DNA from: Dermatemys mawii
Lineage: Eukaryota; Chordata; Testudines; Dermatemydidae
DNA: 64,000 nt
Direction: 5' to 3'
Assembly: GCA_007922305.1 (NCBI GenBank)
Contig: ML677365.1
Location: 17,441,417-17,505,416 of the forward strand
Shown: positions 1 through 10,321 of the stretch, in pieces
How positions within the stretch are numbered: position 1 is the first letter of the stretch
Layout of the letters: each line of letters begins with the position of its first letter
Program-made: the position numbers and the translations under genes
The notes under the pieces: model-generated
What the model was told of the DNA's origin: nothing
Database searches by the model: none
The model's input: the letters and a program-made list of their open reading frames with translations, nothing else

Positions 1-271
1 AGAGATCAAAAAAGAACTGCATAAGTTCATGGAGGATAGGTCCACTGATGGCTATTAGTGAGGAAAGATAGGGATGCAACACCATGCTCTGGCTATCCCT
101 GAGCCTCTGACTACCAGAAGTTGGGAGTGGACAACAGGTGATGGAACACTTGATGATTTCCTTTTCTGTTCTTTCCCTCTGAATGACGTGGCACTGGTCA
201 CTGTTGGAAGACAAGATACTGGGATAGACGGATCATGGTCTGACCCAGTATGGCCGTTCTTATGTTTTCAT
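1..271 (+). mobile_element. CR1 LINE, 3'-terminal fragment
   Basis: The stretch reads like the end of a sauropsid CR1 retrotransposon: a 'catggaggataggtcc' block, a 'gatgatttc...tgttctttccctct' block, and the closing 'gacccagtatggccgttctt' before the 3' end. It is truncated at the window edge. No intact reading frame remains. Related ends with the same closing block occur at about 34.1, 46.8 and 56.9 kb in this window. The copy ends where a hAT element begins, and its last 8 bases are duplicated on the far side of that element. Confidence 0.85.
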
Positions 272-578
272 TAGGGCTGTCAATTAATCACAGCTAACTC
301 ACACAATTAACTCAAAAAAATTAATTGTGGTTTAAAAAATGAATCAAGATTAATCGCAGTTACCTGAAATTTATTAAATATTTTTGGATTTTTTTCAATA
401 TTGATTTCAATCTCAAAACAGAATACAAAGTGAACAGTGTTTTCTTCATATTATTATTTTTGATTACAAATATTTGCACTGTTAAAAATGATTTAAAAAA
501 GTATTTTTCAATTCACCTCATACAAGTACTGAAGTGTAATGTCTTTATCGTGAAAGTGTAACTTACAAAAGCAGATTT

Positions 579-720
579 CAAGAATCAGAGGGGTAGCCGT
601 GTTAGTCTGGAATTGCAGAAGTGACAAATTGTGCTGTGGCACCTTAAAGACTAACTAAAGTATTAGAGCATAAGCTTTCATGGGCTAATACCCACTTCAT
701 CGGATGCAAGCAGGGGAAGT
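579..720 (-). mobile_element. Penelope-like element 3' tail inserted in the hAT
   Basis: The insertion begins near 'gaatcagaggggtagccg', includes 'ggcaccttaaagactaac' and 'cataagctttcatggg', and ends at 'catcggatgcaagc'. The reverse complement matches the tail at 21.49-21.59 kb ('gatgaagtgggctgtagccc', 'gaaagcttatgct'). The 7-bp cagattt occurs at 572-578 and 721-727, and the opposite arm of the hAT lacks this block, so the insertion is directly visible. It is only the terminal 140 bases or so of the element, on the minus strand. Confidence 0.7.
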
Positions 721-838
721 CAGATTTGTTTTGGTTAAACAACTGCACTCAAAAACAAAACAGTGTAAAACTTTAGAGCCTGAATGCCCACTCCATCTTA
801 TTCCTTATTCTGCCAATCACTAAGACAAACAAGTTTGT

Positions 839-1040
839 TTACATTGAAGGAAGATACTGCTGCCTGCTTCTATTTTCAATGTCACCTGAAAATGAGAACA
901 GGTGTTCACATGGCATTTCTTTAGCTGGTGTTGCAAGGTATTTACATGCCGGATATGCTAAATATTCGTATGCCCCTTCATGCTTTGGCCACCATTCTAA
1001 AGGAAATGCCTCCATGCTGATGATGCTCATTAAAAAAAAT
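839..1040 (-). pseudogene. hAT transposase C-terminal (hATC) remnant, left arm
   Basis: Read on the minus strand this encodes a hATC-like dimerisation segment: a 'PLEWWPKHEGAYEYLA' block, then 'CKYLATPA' and 'LFSFSGDIENR'. In hAT transposases this end region mediates multimerisation. It is a second, inverted copy of the block on the plus strand at 1485-1650. It lacks the catalytic region and has no plausible start, so it is a fossil rather than a gene. Confidence 0.7.
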
Positions 1041-1119
1041 AATGTGTCAGGTAAATTTGTGACTGTATTACTTGCGGGGACAATTATATGTCTCCTGCTC
1101 TGATTTATTTGCATACTGC

Positions 1120-1700
1120 CATATATTTCTTGCCATAGCAGTCTTAAATGGTGACCCAGCACTTGTTATTAGTTTTAAAAACACTTTCACTGCAGATTTG
1201 ACAAAACATAAAGAAGGTACCTATGTGAGATTTCTAAAAATAGCTACAGCACTTGACCCTAGGTTTAAGAATCTGAAATGCCTTCCAAAATCTGAGTGGG
1301 ACGAGGTGTGGAGCATGCTTTCAGAAGTCTTAAAAGAGCAACACTCCGATGTAGAAACTACAGACCCCAAAGCACCAAAAAAGAAAATCAGCCTTCTGCT
1401 GGTGGCATCTGACTCAGATGATGAAAATGAACACGTGTCAGTCTGCACTGCTTTGGATCATTATCAAGCAGAACCCTTGATCAGTATGGAAGCATGGTCT
1501 CTGGAATGGTGGTTGAAGCATGAAGGGACATATGAATCTGTAGTGCATCTGTCAAGTAAATATCTTGCAATACCAGCTACAATATGCCTGTTCTCACTTT
1601 CAAGTGACATTGAAAACAAGAAGCAGGCAGCATTATCTCCTGCAAAGTGTAACCAACCTTGTTTGTCTGAGTGCCTCGCTGACCAAGAAATAGGACTGAG
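1120..1700 (+). pseudogene. hAT transposase remnant, central part plus hATC end
   Basis: The plus frame reads from about 'VLNGDPALVISFKNTF' through 'LKIATALDPRFKNLKCLP' to 'SLEWWLKHEGTYESVVHLSS' and 'LFSLSSDIENKKQAALSP'. The 'ALDPRFK' and 'W...YP/KHE...LAR.YL..PAT...ER.FS' pattern is typical of ZBED/hAT transposases. The 251-codon open frame (1072-1827) is about a third of a usual hAT transposase, and the N-terminal BED finger and most catalytic sequence are absent. In this copy the 'PAT' segment runs directly into 'LFS', so the conserved spacer residues before it have been lost. Confidence 0.75.
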
Positions 1701-2082
1701 TGGACTTGTAGGCTTTAAAGTTTTACATTGTTTTATTTTTGAATGCAGTTTTTTTGTAAATAATTCTTCGTTTGTAAGTTCAACTTTCATGATAAAGAGA
1801 TTGTACTACAGTACTTGTATGAGGTGAATTGAAAAAATAATTTTGTTTTTGTTTTTTACAGTGCAAATATTTGTAATAAAAAATATCAAGTAAGCACTGT
1901 ACACTCTGTATTCTGTGTTGTAACTGAAGTTAATATATTTGAAAATGAAGTAAATATCTAAAAATATTTAAAATAAATGGTATTCTATTGTTATGTAACA
2001 ATGTGATTAATCCCAATTAATTTTTTAATTGTGCAATTAAGCATGATTAATTTTTTAATCACTTGACAGCCCTAGTTTTTAT

Positions 2083-3526
2083 GGACAATCTTCTCTCCAA
2101 AAAAAACCAAACCAACTTTAGTCATGTGCACCAGGGGCTGTTGGTGACCCAGAAATACCTCAAGATTGAAAACTGATTTGACAAAGACTGGGCAAACCCA
2201 TTGTTCATAGGAGTAGATATCTTCCCTGAAATATTGTGACAGATCCCAGCTGAGCTTCCCCTTTTAGCCACTCACTAGACTGCTGTGAAAGAATCTGACT
2301 AGTGAATCCCCAGGTGTTGCAAGCCTCTATAGCTTGAACAAAACCCACCCACTGCCCCAGTTTTTGGATCCCTAAGAACATTTTTAGGGCACAGACTCTT
2401 TGTCTAGAACCCTTCTGAGAGCTCAAACATGCTGTCCAGATGTCTAGTTTCTGAGATCAGTGCTAACCCTTCAGACTCCTGGGTAGGTTAAACACATTCT
2501 CTCCCAGAATTCCACCGAAGATGCAAGACTTTTTGGTTACAGTTTAACTCTCTCAGGGGACAATGTGATAGTTATGGTATATAATACACATATACATATA
2601 CAAACATTTACTCAGCATTCTAACACCTTGGCTCTTTTATCTTACAAATAAAGCACAAGAGAGGACAGGTCACTTAAAAAACAACATCCTAAATGCAATA
2701 CCCCCACTAGCTCACCCTTGCCTTGGGAATGCTTGGGGACCAGGTAGGTAGACAGGATTCCCTGCTTGATCAGGTTGCTACATGCTGGGTTGTTTCTCCC
2801 TCATTTTGAGTGGGATAAAAATGGCTCCAAATAGATTAGCTCTTCCCTTTGTATATCCTTCCAGTTTCCTCCCTCAGCTTCAACACATAACCAGAGACTT
2901 TCTTTCCAGGAGCCCTCTCCCCTGACAAACCAGTGCTCCTGGTTGGGAGTCAGTCTATTGTCTGGAGTGATTATATTTCAATTGTCAGGCACTTAAGTTA
3001 AATAACCCTCTATTATTAGGCCTTTGCCTCTATCACTGTTGGAATTTTGTTCCAATACAGTATTGAAAAGATAACAGAGAACACAACAAGCCCCATATCC
3101 AAAATAAAATTTGCAGCTTGGTAGAGATACAGAATTCGTAATCTTACACAGAATTCATAAATTATACAGTCAGCATCCCCAAATCACAAATACTCTCCAA
3201 ATGGTTTTCCGAACCCATTAATATCAGCTTTGTCTTCTCTGATTGAGCTGCAGTCAACTCATGCTCTTCCCAGTTCTACTTTTGGCCAGGCACTGGGAAA
3301 GCAAAAAACATTGCAAAGTCAAGGTTACATGGAACTAAATATGTTCCATAGAGTGATAGTGCAGTCCAGTCCAGTCTAGATCAGATCGCCTTGCCATCTC
3401 TGTGCCAAGCACTTAGATAGTTTGAAACAGGAGTAGTGAAAAAGTAGATCCTAGTGGAGCCCTGGCACTAGGGAGTCTTCACAGTAAATGATCAATTAAA
3501 TTAAACACTGCTCCCTTCAGTCTCTC
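2083..3526. other. No gene recognised; possible decayed retroelement
   Basis: No convincing frame or named repeat was found. The text around 2230-3300 has pieces that look like an old LTR-type element on the minus strand (CT-rich blocks, 'aataaagc' at 2648), but I see no matching terminal repeats or TSD. At 3362-3385 there is a small 'cagtc' reiteration. Confidence 0.3.
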
Positions 3527-3529
3527 TTA

Positions 3530-4225
3530 GGGCTTGGTTACACTGGCACTTTATACCACAATAAAGCCTCCCAGAGCGCTCTACCTTACTACTCGTCCAC
3601 ACTGGCAGGGCACATAGAGCGCTCTAACTCCCTGGCTATATCAGTCCTGGTACTCCTTGCCAGAGGATTAACAGAGGATTAACAGTATTGGGAGATACGC
3701 TTTAGCTCCAGTGTAAACGGGTAGTAACAATACTGCACTTTGAGTGATCTCTGGAAACGCCCCCTAATTTACTTAAGTCAATTGATCTCTTCCCTTTGTT
3801 TTGAACTCGGCTGGAGGAATGCAGAAGTACATTTTCAGAGCTTATCTATAACTGGGCAAATCAACAAAGCAACTGTTTAACAAGTGAGTGAGTGGGAAGC
3901 AGAAGATTAGGAGGATCTGCATTTAAAAGACAGCATACTGACACACTCTCAGCACACCAAAAATCCGCTCGCTCTCTCTCCCTCCACATACACACAACAC
4001 ACTCCACCCCACCCCCCTTGTTTGAAAAGCACGTTGCAGCCAGCGGAATTCTGGAATAGCTGTCCGTAATGCACCACTCCCAGTGCCACTGCAAGTGCCG
4101 CAAATGTGGTCATGCCAGTGCGGTTGCGGCTGTCAGTGTGGACATGCTGGAGCGCTTACCCTGGAGCTGTATCTGAAGGCAGGTGTAACCAAAAGCACTA
4201 TAAAGCTGCAAGTGTAATCAAGTCC
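3530..4225 (+). mobile_element. PIF/Harbinger-like non-autonomous transposon (MITE), copy 1
   Basis: The tips are imperfect inverted repeats: 'gggcttggttacactggcac' at the left, and the right tip reverse complements to 'ggacttgattacacttgcag'. The element is flanked by TTA at 3527-3529 and TTA at 4226-4228, the 3-bp target preferred by PIF/Harbinger. The interior has CT- and CA-rich tracts and a 'gccactgcaagtgccgca' block also found near 22.56 kb. No transposase is encoded. An 11-bp tandem duplication ('agaggattaac' twice) lies near 3662-3684. Confidence 0.7.
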
Positions 4226-4831
4226 TTAGAGACAGGAATAAACTACTCAAATATGATCCCATTCACTTCAGACAGGGCCAGTAGTAAAGTCAATAAAACT
4301 TCAAAGGCTTCCAATCCATCTAAAACGAGTTCCACAATTATGAAAACAAATAACCATTAAAAGAAACATGTAACTAACATGATGTTGTCAAACCATCACT
4401 GTTAATTCTGCTTCTATAAGTATGTCTTCACTGGCAAGTTTCTGCACCACAAGTTATAGCACTTTTATTACAACACTGGAATTAAACCGCTGTTGAGTGT
4501 CCACACTGCTCTTTGTGACGGCGGAGCGCATCCACATTAGCAGGTCTTGCAACAGCAAAGAGAACAGTGCATCGTGATAGCTATCCCACTGTGCAACTGG
4601 CCGCAGGGTGCTTTGGGAAGGGTTTGCAATGCCTCATGGGGCAGGCACAGCATCACATGATGCAGGCTTCCCAATTCCATGGTTCCATGGGCATCCTACT
4701 ACGTTGCCAGCTGCTTTTCAACTGAAGTGGGGAGGGATGGAGTGTGTGTGACGGGGGAGAAAGACAGTGTGTTTTGGGGGACAGAGAGTGTGTCAGCACA
4801 CTGTCTTGTAAGTTCAGACAGCGGCAGAAAG

Positions 4832-5103
4832 CAGGGGCGGCTCCAGGCACCAGCGCAGCAAGGGCGTGCCTGGGGTGGCAAGCCACAGAGGGCAGCCTGA
4901 CAGTCACTGTGAGGGTGGCAGTCAGGCGGGCTTTGGCAGCATGCCTGCAGGTTCAGCGGGCATTTTGGCAGCAGGTATCGAAGCCGAGGGACCGGCGGAC
5001 CTCCCACAGAAACGCCGCCGAACCAGTAGACTTCCTGCAGGCGTGCTGTCGAAGCCCGCCTGACTGCCGTGCTTGGGGTGCAAAAAACGTAGAGCTGCCC
5101 CTG
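4832..5103. mobile_element. Small palindromic hAT-type MITE nested in copy 2
   Basis: Left tip 'caggggcggctcc' and right tip 'gtagagctgcccctg' form an inverted repeat. Flanks are gcagaaag (4824-4831) and acaggaag (5104-5111), a 6/8 match to an 8-bp duplication. The related element at 23.77 kb has an uninterrupted 'cagaagcaaccagtcctgag' at this point, which acts as an empty-site control. The body is GC-rich with proline/glycine-like chance frames only. Confidence 0.7.
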
Positions 5104-5161
5104 ACAGGAAGCAACCAGTCCTGAGGCGAGGGAGAGGGAAACCCCAGCATCAGCCCTCACC

Positions 5162-5162
5162 A

Positions 5163-5197
<35 letters not shown>

Positions 5198-5260
5198 TCA
5201 CACACACACACACGCACACACACACACACGCACACACACACACACGCACACACACACACC
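5162..5260 (+). repeat. (TC)n/(CA)n compound microsatellite
   Basis: About 40 bases of CT dinucleotides run into about 60 bases of CA dinucleotides interrupted by single CG steps. It belongs to the Harbinger-like element, since the related copy at 23.8-23.9 kb has the same CT-then-CA order in the same relative place. Confidence 0.95.
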
Positions 5261-5689
5261 TGCCTCTGTGTTCAAAAGCATGGGCATTCCACATTAATGG
5301 TTTGCTTTGTATCCTGGAGCAGATCAGCACAGCACAGCACACAAGGGCTGTCAGAAATGGTGCTTTGGAAGGGGAGGGGTGCATGTCTCCAGGACAGCCA
5401 AGTTCAAAACAATGAGCAGAGTGGTCACTTGAGGCATTATGGGACAGCTCCAGAGGCCAATTACAGAGCAGAAAGCAGGCTAGTGTCTACCATGGCAATA
5501 GAGCGCTGGAGCCTCTGCGCAAATAGCCTTACAACTCTCATCGAGGTGGTGTTTTCGCAGCGCTGCAACTGAGGAGTTTCTGCACAGAAAGCGGCTTGGC
5601 AGTGTGTACTTGTCTACAATTTGAGCGCAAAAAGCAGCTTTACTGTGCAGAAACTTGCCTATGTAGACAATCCCTCAGTTATACCCTCT

Positions 5690-5832
5690 CCTCTACCCTA
5701 TATCTGTTTTGTTTATTTAGAACATAAACTTTTCAGGACAGGGACCATCTTTTAGCATCTATGTACAGTGTCTTGCACAGTGGGGCCCTAGGCCCTCCAT
5801 GCTAGCACAATTCAAATAAAATAACAATAGTT
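5690..5832 (+). mobile_element. L2-like LINE 3' tail fragment
   Basis: The stretch contains 'caggacagggaccatctttt', 'tgtacagtgtcttgcacag' and 'tggggccctagg', ending in an A-rich 'caaataaaataacaatag'. The same tail pattern appears antisense at 8745-8885 and sense at 63,110-63,235. The assignment to the L2/L3 group is from memory and could be off by one LINE family. Confidence 0.5.
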
Positions 5833-5859
5833 GATTAAAAATGGAGTTTTCATACTGCA

Positions 5860-6150
5860 TGAAATTATGATATTTTGACTTTTGTCCTCATCCCAAATCA
5901 GGATGAAAAGGTGAATTAGTAAAACTGTTTATGTAATTCAGAGTTCTAAGAAATTTTAATTTAAAAGTGTCAAAATGATTTTTTCAATATTTTTGATTGA
6001 AACTAAATGTTTTGACATTCTTGAATGAAAACTTTGTTTCAATTTTCTGCATGGAAAATTCTGCCAAAGTCCATCTTTTGCCACAGAAAATTTCAATTTC
6101 AACAAAAGACTATTTTCTGACAAAAAATGTTTAATTCAAAATTTTTCAAC
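5860..6150 (+). repeat. AT-rich dispersed repeat
   Basis: This region is rich in 'gaaat/tttc' runs. It shares an exact 20-nt block at 5891-5910 with 60,503-60,522 on the opposite strand, so it is a dispersed element rather than random AT-rich DNA. It may be a small DNA transposon; no clear tips were identified. A run of 'aataataataa' follows at 6170-6190. Confidence 0.45.
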
Positions 6151-6199
6151 AATCCATAATAATTAAATAAATAATAATAATAAATAATCGAATCGGCAT

Positions 6200-7800
6200 A
6201 GACATTTGCCTTTGTTATCAGGCAAAGAGACCAATGCAATTTCTGTACTATGCACAGGCTGAAAGCACAATTAAACTGATGAAGTAAATATGAGGACTCC
6301 AGCTGGTGTGAGGGTTACCCCAACACCACTTTTTCCAATAATCTTATCTAAACAGAATAGGTTGAAAAACTGATGATAGTTAGCAAAAAGCCGACTTTGA
6401 GACATAGTTTCTTCTGCAAGTTCCTAACAACCACTCCTTTTAAGGAAGCTTGTATCTCTATTTTGATCAGGTTTGTGCAAACATAACATTTATTTATACA
6501 GAAGAATATGTGTTTATATCAATAAAGGAAAAGGAAAGCAAATTCAAAGGAATATTGAGTAGTTTGTGTCAAAAACTGAAAATGTATAAATGTGCCTAAT
6601 ACATCTAGAATATTTTTTTAACCAAAGGAACAGAAAATGAAAAAGTGCCAAAAATAAAATTTAAAAACTTACATACTAATTGTGTTATGGAGAGTGGAAA
6701 TCTACTGTAATAAGGCCATTTTGCAGTACGAATAAACAGTGCCCTCTGTGGTTTAAAGGAAAATGTAGCATTGGTTTCTCCTGCATAGTATGTTTAAACA
6801 CACAAGCTAAAAGCACCCAAAATTGCCCTATTTAGTATAATCACTTAGCTTGATGAAAATCCCCAGTCATTTTAACGTGCTTACCTCAGGAATGCAGATA
6901 ACAAGTAGCAAACAGAAAGTAATCCACAAATAGCTTTAGAATCCTGTTTGAAAAATTGGCCTGTAAACCATCTAGGTCTAAAAGCCAAGTGAGCACATTA
7001 TGATCCAAAAAAGTGAATGATTTTTTAAGTGATTTATGTAAACTGGGAAAGAAAAACTGACTTTAAAACAAACTTGAACATGTATTGTTGATATGATCAC
7101 ATTTTAGAATACACTAAGTGTTCCAAATGGCCTTCAGATCAATTTTGGGAAATAAACAAAGCTCAGCTTTCAATGAGATTTAGGTTTTCAAAACACAAAA
7201 AAATTAGGATAGACGCTCATTCAAACATTCATTAAATCCAGACTGCCATGAGTTATATTGCACAGTCTAAAATGATGAGTAATGTTGATAAAAAATCAAA
7301 ATATTATCTGTAGCAGTTTGCATAAGCTTAAGCAGAATAGTTTGCATATATTCTCGAAATAAAGGATTTTGACAGTTAACAAAAGAGGCTGAACCTAAAC
7401 ATTATTCTAAACAAATATTTTGTTCTATACTTAAGGTCAAAGACTGCGTCCAAATTTATATATATATATATATTATAATCAACACCAGATGGTAAAAAAA
7501 ATGTATCTGACATCCAGTTTACACTAAGTGATACAAGCGCAACAGTTTTATGGTTTAAAAGGCCTGGTTTGATAGGTGAACTGTTTGTGACTGTGTAGAG
7601 TTGCACTGCCCCCGCAACTAGATATTGTATGTCAGGGAGGTACAATTCATCTCTGGGATTGATTCTAGCTGTTCCCTGACTCTTCTAGGGAAGACTACAT
7701 CAAACATAGGCCCTAGCTCGGAGAGTCCCAGTGCACACTATTCTTTGATTATGTGATTTTAATGGGACTGTGCTGATAGTCTCCTGGAACCCCTCTGAAA
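6200..7800. other. Repeat-poor AT-rich sequence, no gene seen
   Basis: No long frame, splice-supported exon or recognised element was found. A short (TA)n run occurs at 7457-7473. Confidence 0.5.
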
Positions 7801-7811
7801 GGGGAATATTA

Positions 7812-8092
7812 GGGTATGTCTACACTGGAGATGGAAATTTCAAGGTTGGGTAGACATAGCTGCATTAGCTATGACTGAGCTACTGCACTAAAAATAGAAG
7901 TGTGGCCATGGTGGCATGAGTAGTGGGAGGAGCTAACCACCAATCAATTAGTTTTAAGGGTCTTGGATGGGATCATATTTGGGGTGGCTAGTCTGTCCTG
8001 CCACGCATATCACTGGGTCCATACTTGTATATTTAGTGCACTAGCTTGATCAGAGCTAGCAGGGTATGTTTACTCGAGCTGGAAATGACACC
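7812..8092 (+). mobile_element. Harbinger-like MITE, eroded
   Basis: It starts with 'gggtatgtctacactgg' after TTA (7809-7811), and another TTA lies at 8093-8095. The interior 'gcactaaaaatagaagtgtg' and 'gatcagagctagc' blocks belong to a MITE family I recall from turtle DNA. The right tip is incomplete, so its terminal repeat cannot be confirmed. Confidence 0.45.
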
Positions 8093-8212
8093 TTAGTGCA
8101 AAGTCTTAACTTTAAAGGAAACCCTGTGGGAACTGTGGTGAGATAATCTGCATTCCTTAGCCCAGTCAGCAACATCTCTTCAGAATCTGGGGGGAAATGA
8201 TGTCAAAGGATA

Positions 8213-8575
8213 TTAAGGGGGGACATGAGAGTGGATCTTCAAATTCTTGAAAGGCTGCCATAAAAAAGGTGGAAAAAAGTTGTTCTCTTCTTCCACAGAG
8301 GGCAGGACAAGAGGCTCAAATTACGGCAGAGCAGATTTAGATTAAAATTGAGGAAAAACTTCCTAACTGTAAGAATGGACAATGGAACAGGTAATGGAAC
8401 AGAACAATGGAACAGAGTCTATAGGGCAGTTGTGGAAGCTCCTTCACTGAGGTTTTCAAAAGGAGTCTGGATAGCCACCTGTTTTGTATGGTTTAGACAC
8501 AATAAATCCTACATCTTGGCAGGACTATGTGACCTTTGCAATCCCATCTAACCCCATCATTCTATTTTATGATGT
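8213..8575 (+). mobile_element. CR1 LINE 3' end with ORF2 C-terminal remnant
   Basis: The sequence runs from 'ggggggacatgagagtgg' through 'aggaaaaacttcctaactg' to 'cccatctaaccccatcattc'. It decodes in broken frames as the end of CR1 ORF2 (LRKNFLTVR..., then an EAPSL-like segment, then 3' UTR). A local reiteration of 'aatggaacag' (three times at 8380-8415) disrupts the frame. No TSD was identified. Confidence 0.8.
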
Positions 8576-8744
8576 CAAGGAGGCAGTTAAAACCAATTTC
8601 TGTGCAGGAGAAGGAGCTCCTGGTCAAGCCTGGGGCACATCAATTTCTAATTTAGTGTCCCTTAAAACGGTTTGCTTTGGGGCAGCATCACCAAAAAAGA
8701 AAAATGCTCTGCTGATGGCAGGGTTTGAAAATTCTTTATTACTA

Positions 8745-8885
8745 TTATCAGTGGTTTGTATTACCATAGAACCTAAGAGCCCTAGTCATGGACCAGAGAC
8801 AAGGATCCCATTATGCTAGGCTCTGTACAAAGACAGAACAATGACATGAATCCTGCCCCAAAGGGTTTACAATGTAAGTATAAGA
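8745..8885 (-). mobile_element. L2-like LINE 3' tail, antisense
   Basis: Features are 'tttgtattaccatagaacc', 'catggaccagagacaaggat', 'ggctctgtacaaag' and 'tgccccaaagggtttacaat', the reverse complement of the tail type seen at 5690-5832. Only about 140 bases remain. Confidence 0.5.
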
Positions 8886-8889
8886 TGAG

Positions 8890-10017
8890 ACCCTGGATGG
8901 ATGCAGACAAACAGATGAGGTTGTACAAGGAAGCAGTGAGACAATACTGGTAGGCAGTTGACTTTGCATACCCTTGTCAAGTTTTTTGTAGGCATCACAA
9001 CAAAGGAGAGTTTAATGAACCGAGAAGCCCAAATATAGACAAAGTAAATCAACAATTTTAATATGCAACTACTAACCTACTGCAGAGAGAGACGTGTCAG
9101 CCAGGCTTAAGGAAAACACAGCTACTTCCAAATGGGTATATTGTTACTCAGTTGTAGCACAGACATATTACTTCTCTAAGGTCCTTGATCCAGAGCTGGC
9201 AATTTGGGTAGCTGAAGCATCTACAGGAATAATGAGTCTGGTTTAGTGTACAATAAAGTTGTTGCTATATGTCATTGATGAATATTTGTAAAAAAAAAAC
9301 CACTTTGAAGATATAACGAGCTATATAAGCACCTAGTATTTTTACTGCAATGCTACTGCCCTTTGTCCTTGATATATTTCAATATGCAAAAATCCAGCTC
9401 ACAGTAGTTTCTCTAAACTATAGTTGTTGTAAAGCCAACACTTGGCTGGGAGTGAAAAATGAACACAAGAAAATGTATCAAAACAGTTAAATTATTTTAA
9501 AATATTTATATGTATAAAGTATTATTAGAGCTGGCTGGATATCTGGGATTGGTAGAGGAAGACAACAAAATTCAATATTTATTTTACTATCCTGGATATC
9601 ATTTTTGTTTTGACAACTGGGTGTGGAGTGCTTTTCTGGGTGTGCCTTTCTGTAAGCTCAACATTGCAGGGTATAGCACAATGCTGCCTACATACTGTTA
9701 GGAAGAAGTTTCACTTTGGTGATCATTGTCTATTAAGGTGCTCTAATGGCCCCCATTGCCATATTATCTGAGCACCTCTTTATTCACAAGCAGCAATGAG
9801 ACCCAAATGTCACTATCAGACTCTCAGAACTATTTCTGATCAGTTCTGATTCAATCTAAAACTGCGTCTGGTCCATTTGATTCAATCTGAATCATGTAGG
9901 GGCCAGCCAAGTTTCATTCATATGACAGAGTCTCTTCCGTTTGTTTTGGTACAAAATAATGGTTTTGCTGTGTGTTCTGGCTATGCTTCAGACATTCTCT
10001 TGCCTACTAAATAATGG
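8890..10017. other. No gene or clear repeat seen
   Basis: AT-rich sequence with only short chance frames. No terminal repeats were recognised. Confidence 0.45.
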
Positions 10018-10320
10018 GTAAGGCTGCTCAAAAAATTACCATCAAAACTGATTTTTTTATGGCAAATATTTAAGATATTGACTAAACACTTTTTTGTGAA
10101 AAATGTCTGCTTTCCACAGAAATTTTAAACTTTTCATTGAACTGAATGCCCCAAAACTGAAAAGGTTTTGCTTGAAAACCAAAACATTGCAATTGAGAAA
10201 TGCTGCTGCTGTACCTTGTGGAAGATGTAATTCAATTCCTTCAAGTCCCCATTCTCATGTATGGGTCAGGTTCCCCTGCCAGACTTTATCTCCCATAATG
10301 CACCAGAGCCATGGGACTTC
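10018..10320 (+). repeat. AT-rich dispersed repeat with 'catctcccataatgcacc'-type end
   Basis: It opens with 'ctgctcaaaaaattacc' and a run of 'gaaa/tttt' motifs, followed by 'tatctcccataatgcacca'. I recall this combination as a recurrent turtle/archosaur DNA-transposon remnant. No tips or TSD are visible, so only the repeat nature is suggested. Confidence 0.35.
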
Positions 10321-10321
10321 C

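Larger units (their letters stand above)
272..2074 (+). mobile_element. Foldback hAT-type DNA transposon
   Basis: The element starts with TAGGGCTGTCAA and ends with its exact reverse complement at 2063-2074. It is flanked by gttttcat (264-271) and gtttttat (2075-2082), an 8-bp duplication with one mismatch, as expected of hAT transposition. The inverted repeat is much longer than the 12-bp tip. The left arm (272 to about 1036, minus a later insertion) is a diverged reverse complement of the right arm (about 1478-2074). The arms carry the same coding block on opposite strands. Only the central 440 bases or so are single copy. The element is decayed and no longer autonomous. Confidence 0.85.
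4420..5674 (-). mobile_element. PIF/Harbinger-like MITE, copy 2, with nested insertion
   Basis: Both tips carry 'ggcaagtttctgcac' (left) and its reverse complement (right, 5645-5660). Flanks are TAA (4417-4419) and TCA (5675-5677), an eroded 3-bp duplication. The interior matches the element at 23.57-24.21 kb in reverse orientation: a 'gctgcttttcaactgaa' block, CT/CA tracts, and 'gcaaccagtcctgag'. A hAT MITE at 4832-5103 sits inside. No coding capacity was seen. Confidence 0.65.

Noticed and set aside
74..274. Open frame of 66 codons at the start of the window
   Set aside because: It lies entirely in a CR1 3' UTR and has no similarity to any CR1 protein in that frame.
271..277. TTAGGG at the hAT left edge as a telomere-like repeat
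   Set aside because: A single unit formed by the target base plus the TAGGG tip of the transposon; there is no tandem array.
4699..5259. 186-codon minus-strand open frame
   Set aside because: It is formed by a CA/CT microsatellite plus a GC-rich MITE. The protein is Val-Cys and Arg-Glu repeats followed by Pro/Ser-rich filler.
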